The translations under genes and the position numbers were made by a program. From the NCBI RefSeq assembly GCF_000745015.1, contig NZ_JQNA01000002.1:186001-250000 (forward strand): DNA of 64,000 bases. Reading direction: 5' to 3'. The notes below the pieces were generated by a model. That model saw only the letters and a list, made by a program, of their open reading frames with translations. It was not told the origin of the DNA and did no database searches. Source of the DNA: Burkholderia sp. 9120 (GTDB taxonomy: Bacteria; Pseudomonadota; Gammaproteobacteria; Burkholderiales; Burkholderiaceae). This document shows positions 52,535 to 60,857 of the stretch, in pieces; within the stretch, counting starts at the first letter, position 1, and each line of letters opens with the position of its first letter.

Positions 52535-55500
52535 GTGATGAACCTGTCCGAACCGTTCATCGCGCGTCCGATCGCGACCGGGCTGCTAGCGATCGGTATC
52601 GCGCTGTTCGGCGCGCTGGCGTTCAAGCTGCTGCCGGTAGCGCCCTTGCCCGAGGTGGATTTCCCGACTATCAGCGTGCAGGCTACGCTGCCGGGCGCGG
52701 ACCCGAACACCGTCGCCACCTCGGTCGCGACACCGCTGGAGCGCCAGTTCGGACAGATTTCCGGCATCACGCAGATGACCTCGGTGAGCTCGCTCGGCGC
52801 GACCCGCATCACGATGCAGTTCGATCTGAATCGCGACATCAACGGCGCCGCGCGCGACGTGCAGGCCGCGATCAGCGCCGCGCGCACCAACCTGCCGGCC
52901 AATCTGGACGGCAACCCGACCTACCGCAAGGTCAACCCGGCCGACGCGCCGATCCTGATCGTCAGCCTCACTTCCGACTCGGCGACGCGCGGCCAGCTCT
53001 ACGACGCGGCGTCGACCGTGCTGCAACAGAAGCTGCTGCAAACGCCGGGCGTCGGCGATGTCACCGTGGGCGGCGGCGCGCTGCCCGCGGTGCGGATCGA
53101 ACTGAACCCGGACCGCGTGAATCACTACGGCGTGAGCCTCGAACAGATTCGCAGCGCGATCGCCACGGCCAACGTCGATCTGCCGAAAGGCTCGGCCGCC
53201 GTCGGGCCGTTGAAGTACAACCTCGGCGCGAACGACCAGCTCTACAACGCCTCCGACTACGCGCCGCTGATCGTCAAGCAGAGCGGCAACGACGTGGTGC
53301 ACATCTCCGATCTCGGTTATGTGCGGCAGGACGTCGAGAATCTGGAGAACTACGGCCTGTCGAACGGCAAGCCGGCGGTGCTGCTGATCGTCTACAAGCA
53401 GCCGGGCGCGAACGTGATCGACACGGTCAACAACGTGAAGGCCGCACTGCCGTTTCTCGAAGCGTCGATCCTGCCGACCATCAAGCTCAACATTCTGATG
53501 GACCGCACGTCGACGATCCGCGCGTCGCTGCTCGACGTCGAGATCACGCTGGCGATCTCGGTGCTGCTGGTCACCGCGGTGACCTTCGCGTTCTTCCGCA
53601 ACTGGCGCACCACGCTGGTCCCGGCGATCGTCGTGCCGCTGTCGCTGCTCGGCACTTTCGGCGTGATGTACTTTCTCGGCTTCAGCCTGAACAATCTGTC
53701 GCTGATGGCGTTGACCATCTCGACCGGCTTCGTGGTCGACGATGCGATCGTGGTGGTCGAGAACATCATGCGTCACATGGAGCGCGGCGAGCCGCCCATG
53801 CAGGCGGCGTTGACCGGCGCGCGCGAAGTGGGCTTCACGGTGCTGACCATCAGCGTCTCGCTGATCGCGGTGTTCATCCCGCTGCTGCTGATGGGCGGGA
53901 TCGTCGGGCGGCTGTTTCGCGAGTTTTCCGTGTCGTTGTCGGTGGCGATCATCATGTCGATGATCATCTCGCTGACCGTCACGCCGATGCTCTCCAGCAT
54001 CGCGTTGCGCAGCACCGGCCAGGCGCACGACGACAACGAATACCCCAATTCGCGCTTTCACCGCTTCTATGCGCGCACGCTGGGTTGGGTGATCCGCCAT
54101 CCGGTGCTGATGGGGATCGTGACGATTCTGGTGCTGGCGCTGAACGTGCTGCTGTATATCGTGATTCCGAAAGGCTTCTTTCCGCAGGAAGACACCGGGC
54201 GGCTGATCGGCCAGGTGCAGGCGTCGCAGAGCATTTCGTATCACGCGATGCAGCAGAAATTCCTCAAGATCAATCAACTGGTGCTGAAGAATCCGAACGT
54301 GCAGGCGGTGGGCGGTTTTGTCGGCGGTTCGAATTCGGTCAATACCGCGCTGCTGTTCGTCACGCTCAAGCCGCTCGGGCCGCGCAAGGCGAGCGCCGAT
54401 CAGGTGATCGCGCAGTTGCGCCGCTCGCTCGCCAATATTCCCGGCGCGCGGCTGTTCCTGCAATCGGCGCAGGACATTACCGTGGGCGGCCGGCAAAGCG
54501 GCGCGCAATACCAGTTCACGATGACCGCCGACGAGCAGACCGATCTGGACAAATGGGTGCCCAAGGTGGTCGCCGCCATGCACAAGCTGCCGATGCTGCA
54601 GGACATCAACACCGACCAGCAGGACAACAGCATGCAGGCGAGCGTGGTGGTCAATCGCGATACGGCGGCACGGCTGGGGGTCAATTTCGCGTCGATCGAT
54701 CAGGGCCTGTACGACGCGTTCGGGCAGCGCCAGGTGTCGACCATCTACAAGTCCGCGAACCAGTATCACGTGGTGATGGAACTCGCGCCCGAGTACTGGA
54801 CCGATCCGGCCGCGTTGAAGGCGATCTATGTGCCGGCCGGTGCGGCCGCCACCTCGGGCAGCGGTTCGACGGGCGGCGGCACATCCACGGCGCCGAGCGT
54901 GGCGACCTCCGCGAACGCGGCGTCCGCTGCGGCGGCGGCGGCCAGCGCGGCGGCCATGGCCGGTCCGGGCAGCCGTACGGCGACGCCCTCCACCGCCGTG
55001 CTGTCGAACGGCAACGCGCTGGTGCCGCTGGCCGCGATGGCGCATTTCTCGATCGCGCAAACGGCGATCTCGATCAACCATCAGGGCACCTTCCCGGCCG
55101 TCACGGCGTCGTTCAATCTCGGGCCCGGCGCGTCGATCGGCCAGGCCACGCAGCAGGTTGACGAAGCCGTCGCGCAACTCCGCATGCCGGCGAGCATTGT
55201 CGGCAGCTTCGCGGGCACGGCGCAGGTGTTCCAGCAATCGGTGGCGAGCGAGCCGATCCTGATCGTCGCCGCGCTGCTCACCGTGTATATCGTGCTCGGC
55301 ATGCTGTACGAGAACCTGATGCATCCGCTGACGATTCTGTCGACGCTGCCCTCGGCCGGCGTCGGCGCGCTGATCGCGCTGCTGGTCACCAATACGGAGT
55401 TGTCGATCATCGCGCTGGTCGGCGTGATCCTGCTGATCGGCATCGTCAAGAAGAACGCGATCATGATGATCGACTTCGCGATTACCGAGGAACGGCAATC

Positions 55501-55777
55501 CAATCTGCCCGCCGAACAGGCCATCACGCGCGCCTGTCTGATCCGTTTTCGCCCGATCATGATGACCACCAGCGCGGCCATTCTCGGCGCGCTGCCGCTC
55601 GTGTTCGGCTCCGGCTACGGCTCGGAATTCCGCAAGCCGCTGGGCATTTCGATTATCGGTGGACTGATTTTCAGCCAGATGCTCACGCTATATACGACGC
55701 CGGTCATCTATTTGTGGCTCGACCGCGCGTACCAGCGTCTGCGCCGTCGACGTCACGGGAAGGAAGCAACATCATGA
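52535..55777 (+). CDS. mdtC: RND multidrug transporter subunit (MdtC-like) with Ala/Gly-rich insertion
   Basis: The start is GTG 52535 or ATG 52538, 1-4 bp after the mdtB stop. The 1080-residue pump has F-V-V-D-D-A-I-V-V in helix 4 and otherwise the standard RND layout. About 57 residues (~768-824, bases 54838-55005) in the second periplasmic domain are low-complexity Ala/Ser/Gly/Thr sequence not found in ordinary MdtC proteins (~1025 residues) and account for the extra length. The 3' end overlaps the outer-membrane gene by 4 bp. Confidence 0.9.
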   Translation: MMNLSEPFIARPIATGLLAIGIALFGALAFKLLPVAPLPEVDFPTISVQATLPGADPNTVATSVATPLERQFGQISGITQMTSVSSLGATRITMQFDLNRDINGAARDVQAAISAARTNLPANLDGNPTYRKVNPADAPILIVSLTSDSATRGQLYDAASTVLQQKLLQTPGVGDVTVGGGALPAVRIELNPDRVNHYGVSLEQIRSAIATANVDLPKGSAAVGPLKYNLGANDQLYNASDYAPLIVKQSGNDVVHISDLGYVRQDVENLENYGLSNGKPAVLLIVYKQPGANVIDTVNNVKAALPFLEASILPTIKLNILMDRTSTIRASLLDVEITLAISVLLVTAVTFAFFRNWRTTLVPAIVVPLSLLGTFGVMYFLGFSLNNLSLMALTISTGFVVDDAIVVVENIMRHMERGEPPMQAALTGAREVGFTVLTISVSLIAVFIPLLLMGGIVGRLFREFSVSLSVAIIMSMIISLTVTPMLSSIALRSTGQAHDDNEYPNSRFHRFYARTLGWVIRHPVLMGIVTILVLALNVLLYIVIPKGFFPQEDTGRLIGQVQASQSISYHAMQQKFLKINQLVLKNPNVQAVGGFVGGSNSVNTALLFVTLKPLGPRKASADQVIAQLRRSLANIPGARLFLQSAQDITVGGRQSGAQYQFTMTADEQTDLDKWVPKVVAAMHKLPMLQDINTDQQDNSMQASVVVNRDTAARLGVNFASIDQGLYDAFGQRQVSTIYKSANQYHVVMELAPEYWTDPAALKAIYVPAGAAATSGSGSTGGGTSTAPSVATSANAASAAAAAASAAAMAGPGSRTATPSTAVLSNGNALVPLAAMAHFSIAQTAISINHQGTFPAVTASFNLGPGASIGQATQQVDEAVAQLRMPASIVGSFAGTAQVFQQSVASEPILIVAALLTVYIVLGMLYENLMHPLTILSTLPSAGVGALIALLVTNTELSIIALVGVILLIGIVKKNAIMMIDFAITEERQSNLPAEQAITRACLIRFRPIMMTTSAAILGALPLVFGSGYGSEFRKPLGISIIGGLIFSQMLTLYTTPVIYLWLDRAYQRLRRRRHGKEATS

Positions 55778-57339
55778 AGAGCAGAGTGTTGAGCGCGGTT
55801 GCGGGCGCGGGCGTGGGGCTGGCGACGCTGTGCATGACCGGCTGCGCGGTCGGGCCGGATTACAGCCAACCCACGGTGGCGATTCCCGCGACGTTCAAGG
55901 AAGGCGTGAACTGGCAACGCGCGCAGGCCGATCCGCAAGCGTCGCTGTCCAGCACATGGTGGCAGGTCTATCAGGACGACACGCTGACGGATCTGATCGG
56001 CCGCTCGCTCAAGGCGAATCAATCCATCGCCGCGGCCGAAGCCGCGTACCGGCTCGCGCAAGCCACCGTCGACGCCAACCGCGCGAGCCTCTTCCCCGTG
56101 ATCACGGCGGGACTCTCTGCGACGCGTAGCGGCACCGGCAATGGCGCGGCCAGTTCCGGCATCAGCAGCACGACGGGCAGCACCGTGGCCGGCATACGGA
56201 ATTCGGTCAGCGCCACGGCCACGGCGAGCTGGGAGCCGGACTTATGGGGCGAAGTGCGGCGCGAGGTCGAGTCCGCGAAAGCTAGCGCGCAGGCTAGCGA
56301 CGCGCAGTTAGCGGGCGAACGCCTGTCGATTGCGGCCACGCTCACCAACGATTATTTCGCGTTGCGCCAGGCCGATCTGGATATCGACTCGCTGAAACAG
56401 CAGCGAAAAATCGACGCACGCATTCTCGACATCACGCGCACCGCGTTTCTGCAAGGCACCGCGTCGAACGACGACGTGCTGACCGCACAAGACACGCTGG
56501 AGATCGTGGTCGCGCAATTGCAGACCACCGCAACCTCGCGCGAACAGGACGAGCATGCGATCGCCGTGCTGATCGGCGTGCCGCCCTCCGGCTTCTCGCT
56601 GCCGCCGAAAAAGGATTACGCATTCGCCAATCCCTCGGTGCCGCTGGCGTTGCCGTCGCAATTGCTCGAACGGCGCTACGACGTGGTGAGCGCGGAACGC
56701 ACGGCCGCCGCCGCGAACGCGAAAATCGGCGCGGCCGAAGCGGCGTTTTTCCCGGTGCTGGATCTGTCGGCGCAAGGCGGCTTCGAGCACAACGCGTTCG
56801 CGCACCTGTTCTCGCTGCCGAGCCGCGTGTGGACGCTGGGGCCCGATCTGGCCGCGACGATCTTCGACGGCGGCGCGCGCAGCGCCGCGGTGCGCGAAGC
56901 CCGCGCGACTTACGATGAAGATGTCGCGAACTATCGCGGCGCGGTGCTGACGGCGTTTCAGAGTGTCGAGGACAGTCTGTCGTCGATCAATCATTTGCAG
57001 CAGCAGGCCGCGGCGTATGGCGAGATCTATCAGCGCAACCAGCAGTTGTTCGCGAGCCAGCGGGCGCAGTTGCTGGCCGGGACGGCGAGCGAGGAAAGCG
57101 TGCTGACGCAACAGTTGACGTTGTTGCAGGCGGCGCAATCGTTGACGGATAGTCAGTCGTTGCTCGCGCAAGGGAGCGTGACGCTGATTAAAAATCTGGG
57201 CGGTGGCTGGCAGTGGGATGGAGCGCCGGGGAGCAATGCGGGTGCGTCTGGGCCGGTGGTGGCATCAGCGCCGGTGGCTTCAACCTCGACTGCGACTACA
57301 ACGTCTGCGTCGGCTGCAACATCGACTCCGGCGCCCTAG
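55774..57339 (+). CDS. NodT-family outer-membrane efflux lipoprotein
   Basis: ATG 55774 overlaps the mdtC stop (ATGA) and follows GGGAAGGAAG. The 521-residue lipoprotein has the lipobox L-C-M-T-G-C (Cys24) and two outer-membrane-efflux repeats typical of OprM/NodT channels (W-E-P-D-L-W-G-E-V, L-L-E-R-R-Y-D-V-V-S-A-E). The last ~35 residues are a Ser/Thr/Ala/Pro-rich tail. It completes the tripartite pump. Confidence 0.9.
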   Translation: MKSRVLSAVAGAGVGLATLCMTGCAVGPDYSQPTVAIPATFKEGVNWQRAQADPQASLSSTWWQVYQDDTLTDLIGRSLKANQSIAAAEAAYRLAQATVDANRASLFPVITAGLSATRSGTGNGAASSGISSTTGSTVAGIRNSVSATATASWEPDLWGEVRREVESAKASAQASDAQLAGERLSIAATLTNDYFALRQADLDIDSLKQQRKIDARILDITRTAFLQGTASNDDVLTAQDTLEIVVAQLQTTATSREQDEHAIAVLIGVPPSGFSLPPKKDYAFANPSVPLALPSQLLERRYDVVSAERTAAAANAKIGAAEAAFFPVLDLSAQGGFEHNAFAHLFSLPSRVWTLGPDLAATIFDGGARSAAVREARATYDEDVANYRGAVLTAFQSVEDSLSSINHLQQQAAAYGEIYQRNQQLFASQRAQLLAGTASEESVLTQQLTLLQAAQSLTDSQSLLAQGSVTLIKNLGGGWQWDGAPGSNAGASGPVVASAPVASTSTATTTSASAATSTPAP

Positions 57340-57363
57340 GCGCTGCGCCACCTGCGGCCCTGC

Positions 57364-57567
57364 TCACTCCTTCCCACCGCCCTGCAACCGCGCCAGCAAC
57401 TCGCGCCCCCGACGGGTCAATTGCAGCGTCATTTCATGCGGCTGACGCTGCCGCACTTCGACGAGCGCATACCGGCGTAACGCCAGCACATCGGGGTCCA
57501 ACGGCTCGATACGTTTCTCCGTGTCGCGAAACAGCATGAGCGTCGCGAGTTCGTGATGGCTAAGCAT
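57364..57567 (-). CDS. Small conserved-looking protein, winged-helix-like
   Basis: ATG 57567 has a strong GGAGGTG upstream and gives 67 residues. A longer frame to 57786 lacks such a site and its extra residues look non-coding. The protein is charged and mixed helix/strand (L-D-P-D-V-L-A-L-R-R-Y-A-L-V-E ... L-T-R-R-G-R-E-L-L), resembling the core of a small MarR/PadR-like winged helix. It converges on the RND operon. Its function is unknown. Confidence 0.6.
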   Translation of the reverse strand: MLSHHELATLMLFRDTEKRIEPLDPDVLALRRYALVEVRQRQPHEMTLQLTRRGRELLARLQGGGKE

Positions 57568-57979
57568 CCGGCACCTCCGTTCATCAAAGCGTGGCGATGA
57601 GACGATAGTAGTCAGACGCCGCGACAGTTTGGCTACAGACACGTTTCCGCTTCTTACGGGCACGCGGGCTTCGCGGCGGTCAATCCGCCCGCAGGCCCGG
57701 CGTGGTGCGCCCTCCGCCGTCGAGCACGCGTAAACCGGCGTAACTCGCCGCGATTCCGGCGGCAAAAAGCTCACGATCGTGCGCAATCCCTCACGATCGC
57801 GTACCGCGATCTATCGAAACCCTATCGAATTCAAGCGTCGGCCCTTTCCGGCCGCAACAGCTGAAACTCGTCGCACGTAGGGAGTTAACATATGTTGTTA
57901 TTATTTTGTTTACTGCAACATATGAATCCAGGCGCCGTGGCGTGCCGCTAACGATCGTTCGATATCACTGGGGAATGAG
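57568..57979. promoter_or_regulatory. 412-bp intergenic region with a CATATGTTG/CAACATATG dyad
   Basis: The region carries promoters for the small gene and for the GltI-type gene. The arms at 57889-57897 and 57916-57924 are exact inverted repeats 18 nt apart in an AT-rich stretch (57886-57927), ending 56 bp before the GltI start. This is a likely promoter/operator. Nothing else gene-like is seen. Confidence 0.5.
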
Positions 57980-58873
57980 ATGGTCCGGGAAAAATTGTTG
58001 ATGCTGGTCGTGCTGGCATCGGCCGCACAGGGCGTGCTCGCGCAAGACGCAACGCCGACCATGACGAAGATTCAAACCAACGGCCTGATTTCGATCGGCC
58101 ATCGCGAGACGTCGGTCCCGTTTTCTTATGTGGACAGCGACAACCAGGTCATCGGCTTTTCTCAGGATCTGTGCAACAAGGTCATCGACGCCGTAAAGGC
58201 GAAGACGAAACGGTCCGATCTGCGTATCCGGTTCATTCCGGTGACGTCGCAGAACCGCATTTCGCTGGTCCAGAACGGCACCGTGGATCTGGAATGCGGC
58301 GTGACGACCAACCTTGCCGCCCGGCAAAATCAGGTTGCGTTTTCCGATACGTTCTTCGTGGCCACGACCCGGCTGCTGACGCGCAAAGACTCCGGCATCA
58401 AGGATTTTCCGGATCTCGCGGGCAAGACGGTCGTGACCAATCAGGGGACGACGTCCGAGCGCATCCTGAGAAAGATGAACGAAGAGAAGAAGATGAACAT
58501 GCAGATCATCAGCGCCAAAGACTACGGCGAGGGGCGTCTGACGCTGGAAACCGGCCGCGCGGTGGCGTACATGATGGATGACGTTTTACTGGCGGGCGCG
58601 CGCTCGCTGACGGCGAAGCCCGCTGACTGGGTGCTGGTCGGCACGCCGCAATCGTCCGAGGCTTATGGATTCATGCTGCGAAAAAACGACCCTGAGTTCA
58701 AGAAAGTCGTCGACGATGCGATGCAGCAGGTCATGAAGGGCAACGAGATCAACGCGATGTACGACAAGTGGTTCATGAAGCCGGTCCCGCCGAAGAACCT
58801 CACGTTCGACTTCCCGATGAGCGACTCATTGAAAAAGGTCTACGCGAATCCGAACGATACGGCGTTTGAATAA
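57980..58873 (+). CDS. Orphan glutamate/aspartate-type periplasmic binding protein (GltI-like)
   Basis: The 297-residue protein has a signal peptide ending at V-L-A-Q-D (~19-23). It carries family-3 amino-acid-binding motifs: I-G-H-R-E-T-S-V-P-F-S-Y (~38-49), D-L-E-C-G-V-T-T-N (~103) and V-V-T-N-Q-G-T-T-S-E-R (~148), all GltI-like. No permease or ATPase genes follow, which is unusual, since GltI is normally first in a gltIJKL operon. It may share a transporter encoded elsewhere or serve a sensor. Confidence 0.87.
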   Translation: MVREKLLMLVVLASAAQGVLAQDATPTMTKIQTNGLISIGHRETSVPFSYVDSDNQVIGFSQDLCNKVIDAVKAKTKRSDLRIRFIPVTSQNRISLVQNGTVDLECGVTTNLAARQNQVAFSDTFFVATTRLLTRKDSGIKDFPDLAGKTVVTNQGTTSERILRKMNEEKKMNMQIISAKDYGEGRLTLETGRAVAYMMDDVLLAGARSLTAKPADWVLVGTPQSSEAYGFMLRKNDPEFKKVVDDAMQQVMKGNEINAMYDKWFMKPVPPKNLTFDFPMSDSLKKVYANPNDTAFE

Positions 58874-58953
58874 AGGCTGAGGCGCCGGCGTTGCGCGGTC
58901 ACGGGTGCGTGTTCGCGCGACTACGACGATCCGTCATTGCGTGCGCGGCCGGT

Positions 58954-59400
58954 TCAGAACGCGCCGGTCAATGCCGCGACCGCTATGACGAGCACTTGCA
59001 CGACCGCGAGTATCGTCACCAGCCGGACGAGACGGGCGACGCCGCGCACACGCGCGTCGAGCGTGCGTCCGGCCTTCGTTTCGTCGATCCAGCCGAGCCG
59101 CTGCAACGCGTGGTCGAGTGCCGCGAGTGCGTCGTCTTCATTCGTCAACGCGATTGAATGCGCGAGCGCGCTGAACAACCGGCGATCGATCGCGACGCGA
59201 ATCAACAGCCATAGCGCGAGCACGGCCACCGCGCCGCTCACGCACACCACCGCTACGCACGGCCACGCGCCCAGTGCGAAAGCGAGCGCGAGCCCCACCC
59301 AAGCTGCCACCTGAGTGCAGATCGCGACGATCAGTCCGGCGTCGAGCAGGCCGTGCGCCGCGGCGATTTTGAATTGCACGCTGGCGGGTGTGTCGTTCAT
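58954..59400 (-). CDS. Small membrane protein at the end of the Ynb-like cluster
   Basis: ATG 59400 follows GAGG and lies 2 bp after the stop of the phosphatase gene, so it is in the operon. The 148-residue product has two membrane helices near the N-terminus (~22-66), a polar helical middle (~75-115) and a third helix near the C-terminus (~125-145). I do not recognise a family. The context suggests a role with the membrane-lipid enzymes upstream. Confidence 0.7.
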   Translation of the reverse strand: MNDTPASVQFKIAAAHGLLDAGLIVAICTQVAAWVGLALAFALGAWPCVAVVCVSGAVAVLALWLLIRVAIDRRLFSALAHSIALTNEDDALAALDHALQRLGWIDETKAGRTLDARVRGVARLVRLVTILAVVQVLVIAVAALTGAF

Positions 59401-59402
59401 GA

Positions 59403-60857
59403 TCAAACCTCAGGTCCGGGGCGCGGGTCGCGTGGCGCTTCATGCCGCATTGGCAATCGCCAGTCGATATACCGCTGCAACAGCGCCACGCTCGGCGCCC
59501 GCAACACCACTTGCGGACGCGCTTCCCGCAGCAGCGCCAGCGCGGCTTGCGCATCGTTCAACTGCAAATGCGCCGCGAGCCACGCGGCCACCGTCAACGC
59601 GCTGCGCGAATAGCCGAGCGCACAGCACACCAGCACCGTATGCCCCTGCTCGCGCAACATCTCGATTGCGGCGACGGCTTGCTGCAACTGCGCGAGCGTC
59701 GGCGGCAGCAAGTCGAGTTGCGGCACGCACACATAGCGGATCGCGGGATCGCGCCGGGCCCAGCCGGGCATTTCGGCGGTCAGATCGACAATCGCGGTGG
59801 CACGCACCAGCCTCGCCTCACGACGCGTCGGCGTACGTCCCACCAGCACCGAGTGACCCACCGGCGACGACGCCGCATGACGAAACGTCCACGCGCGCGA
59901 GTTGATGAACGTGCCGAACACAGTCGGCAGGAACAGCGCGCCGGTCGCCCAGGCGAGACCACCGGATTCGCTCTTCTGATACAACCCGACATCCACACGC
60001 CAATAAACCATCGCGACGCACAGCACGGCCAGCGCGATCCAGCCGAGCAGCAACGCCGCGAACGGCGAATGCGGAATCGTCACGCAGGCGGCAATCAAAA
60101 ACACCAGCGCCAACGCCGCATAGCGGCGCGCAATGCGGCGGGCGTGAGCCAGCACAGCGGGCATGACCGGTTCATCGGCGGCACGCAGGCGGGACGTTCC
60201 ATCGCCCCGCCGAAGCGGAAACAGAAACAGCGCGAAGCAGCCCACCGCCGCGCCGGTCGGCACATCGATCACGTGATGCTGATAGGTGGTCAGCACGGAA
60301 ATGCCGATCAGCGCGAACCAGCCGTGCAGCAGCCCACGCCACGCGCCGCGTGCATGCAACGCATACACGGCCCACAACACCACCAGCAAACCGATATGCA
60401 GCGACGGCGCCTGGTTGAACGGCTTGTCGAAACCCGCGAGCAGCGTGAACAGCGCGCCGCTCATGCCACCAGCGGCCGGCCGCTCGAAGCTGAAGCGCAG
60501 CGGCCACGCAATAAAGCACACCACTGAGATAACCTGCACCGTCAACAGCCGCTTGACGTGATCGAGCAGTTCATCGCGCCAACGCCACAGAAAAAACGAC
60601 AGCGCGTAAAACAGATCGATCGACCAGTACGGCACGATCGTCCACGGCCAGAAAGGAATGGCATGCTCCCAGCCGAATGCAAACGACGGCACGCTCGCAT
60701 GCCGTCCGGCCAGCCAGTTCGCGAAGCCATAGGTCGAAAAGAACACGAGCCCCATGGCCGCCAGCAGCACGCATTTCAGTGCGAAAGTCGCCGGCCGCGC
60801 AGCGGCTGCGTCGCGGGGCCACGCGCTTGCGTCGGTGCGTGCGCTGCTGCTGGTCAT
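59403..60857 (-). CDS. PAP2 / dual-specificity phosphatase fusion membrane protein (YnbD-like)
   Basis: ATG 60857 overlaps the upstream stop (ATGA) and gives 484 residues. The N-terminal ~340 residues are a polytopic PAP2 domain of the AUR1/inositol-phosphotransferase type (A-P-S-L-H-I-G and T-Y-Q-H-H-V-I-D). The C-terminal part is a tyrosine/dual-specificity phosphatase with C412-x5-R418 (C-A-L-G-Y-S-R). The same fusion is E. coli YnbD. It would remove phosphate from a lipid or lipid head group. The substrate is not established. Confidence 0.85.
   Translation of the reverse strand: MTSSSARTDASAWPRDAAAARPATFALKCVLLAAMGLVFFSTYGFANWLAGRHASVPSFAFGWEHAIPFWPWTIVPYWSIDLFYALSFFLWRWRDELLDHVKRLLTVQVISVVCFIAWPLRFSFERPAAGGMSGALFTLLAGFDKPFNQAPSLHIGLLVVLWAVYALHARGAWRGLLHGWFALIGISVLTTYQHHVIDVPTGAAVGCFALFLFPLRRGDGTSRLRAADEPVMPAVLAHARRIARRYAALALVFLIAACVTIPHSPFAALLLGWIALAVLCVAMVYWRVDVGLYQKSESGGLAWATGALFLPTVFGTFINSRAWTFRHAASSPVGHSVLVGRTPTRREARLVRATAIVDLTAEMPGWARRDPAIRYVCVPQLDLLPPTLAQLQQAVAAIEMLREQGHTVLVCCALGYSRSALTVAAWLAAHLQLNDAQAALALLREARPQVVLRAPSVALLQRYIDWRLPMRHEAPRDPRPGPEV

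Noticed and set aside
52586..55498. A 970-codon open frame antisense to the MdtC-like gene
   Set aside because: Its composition is nearly all Arg/His/Asp/Gln/Val, with no motif. The plus-strand RND protein fully explains the region.
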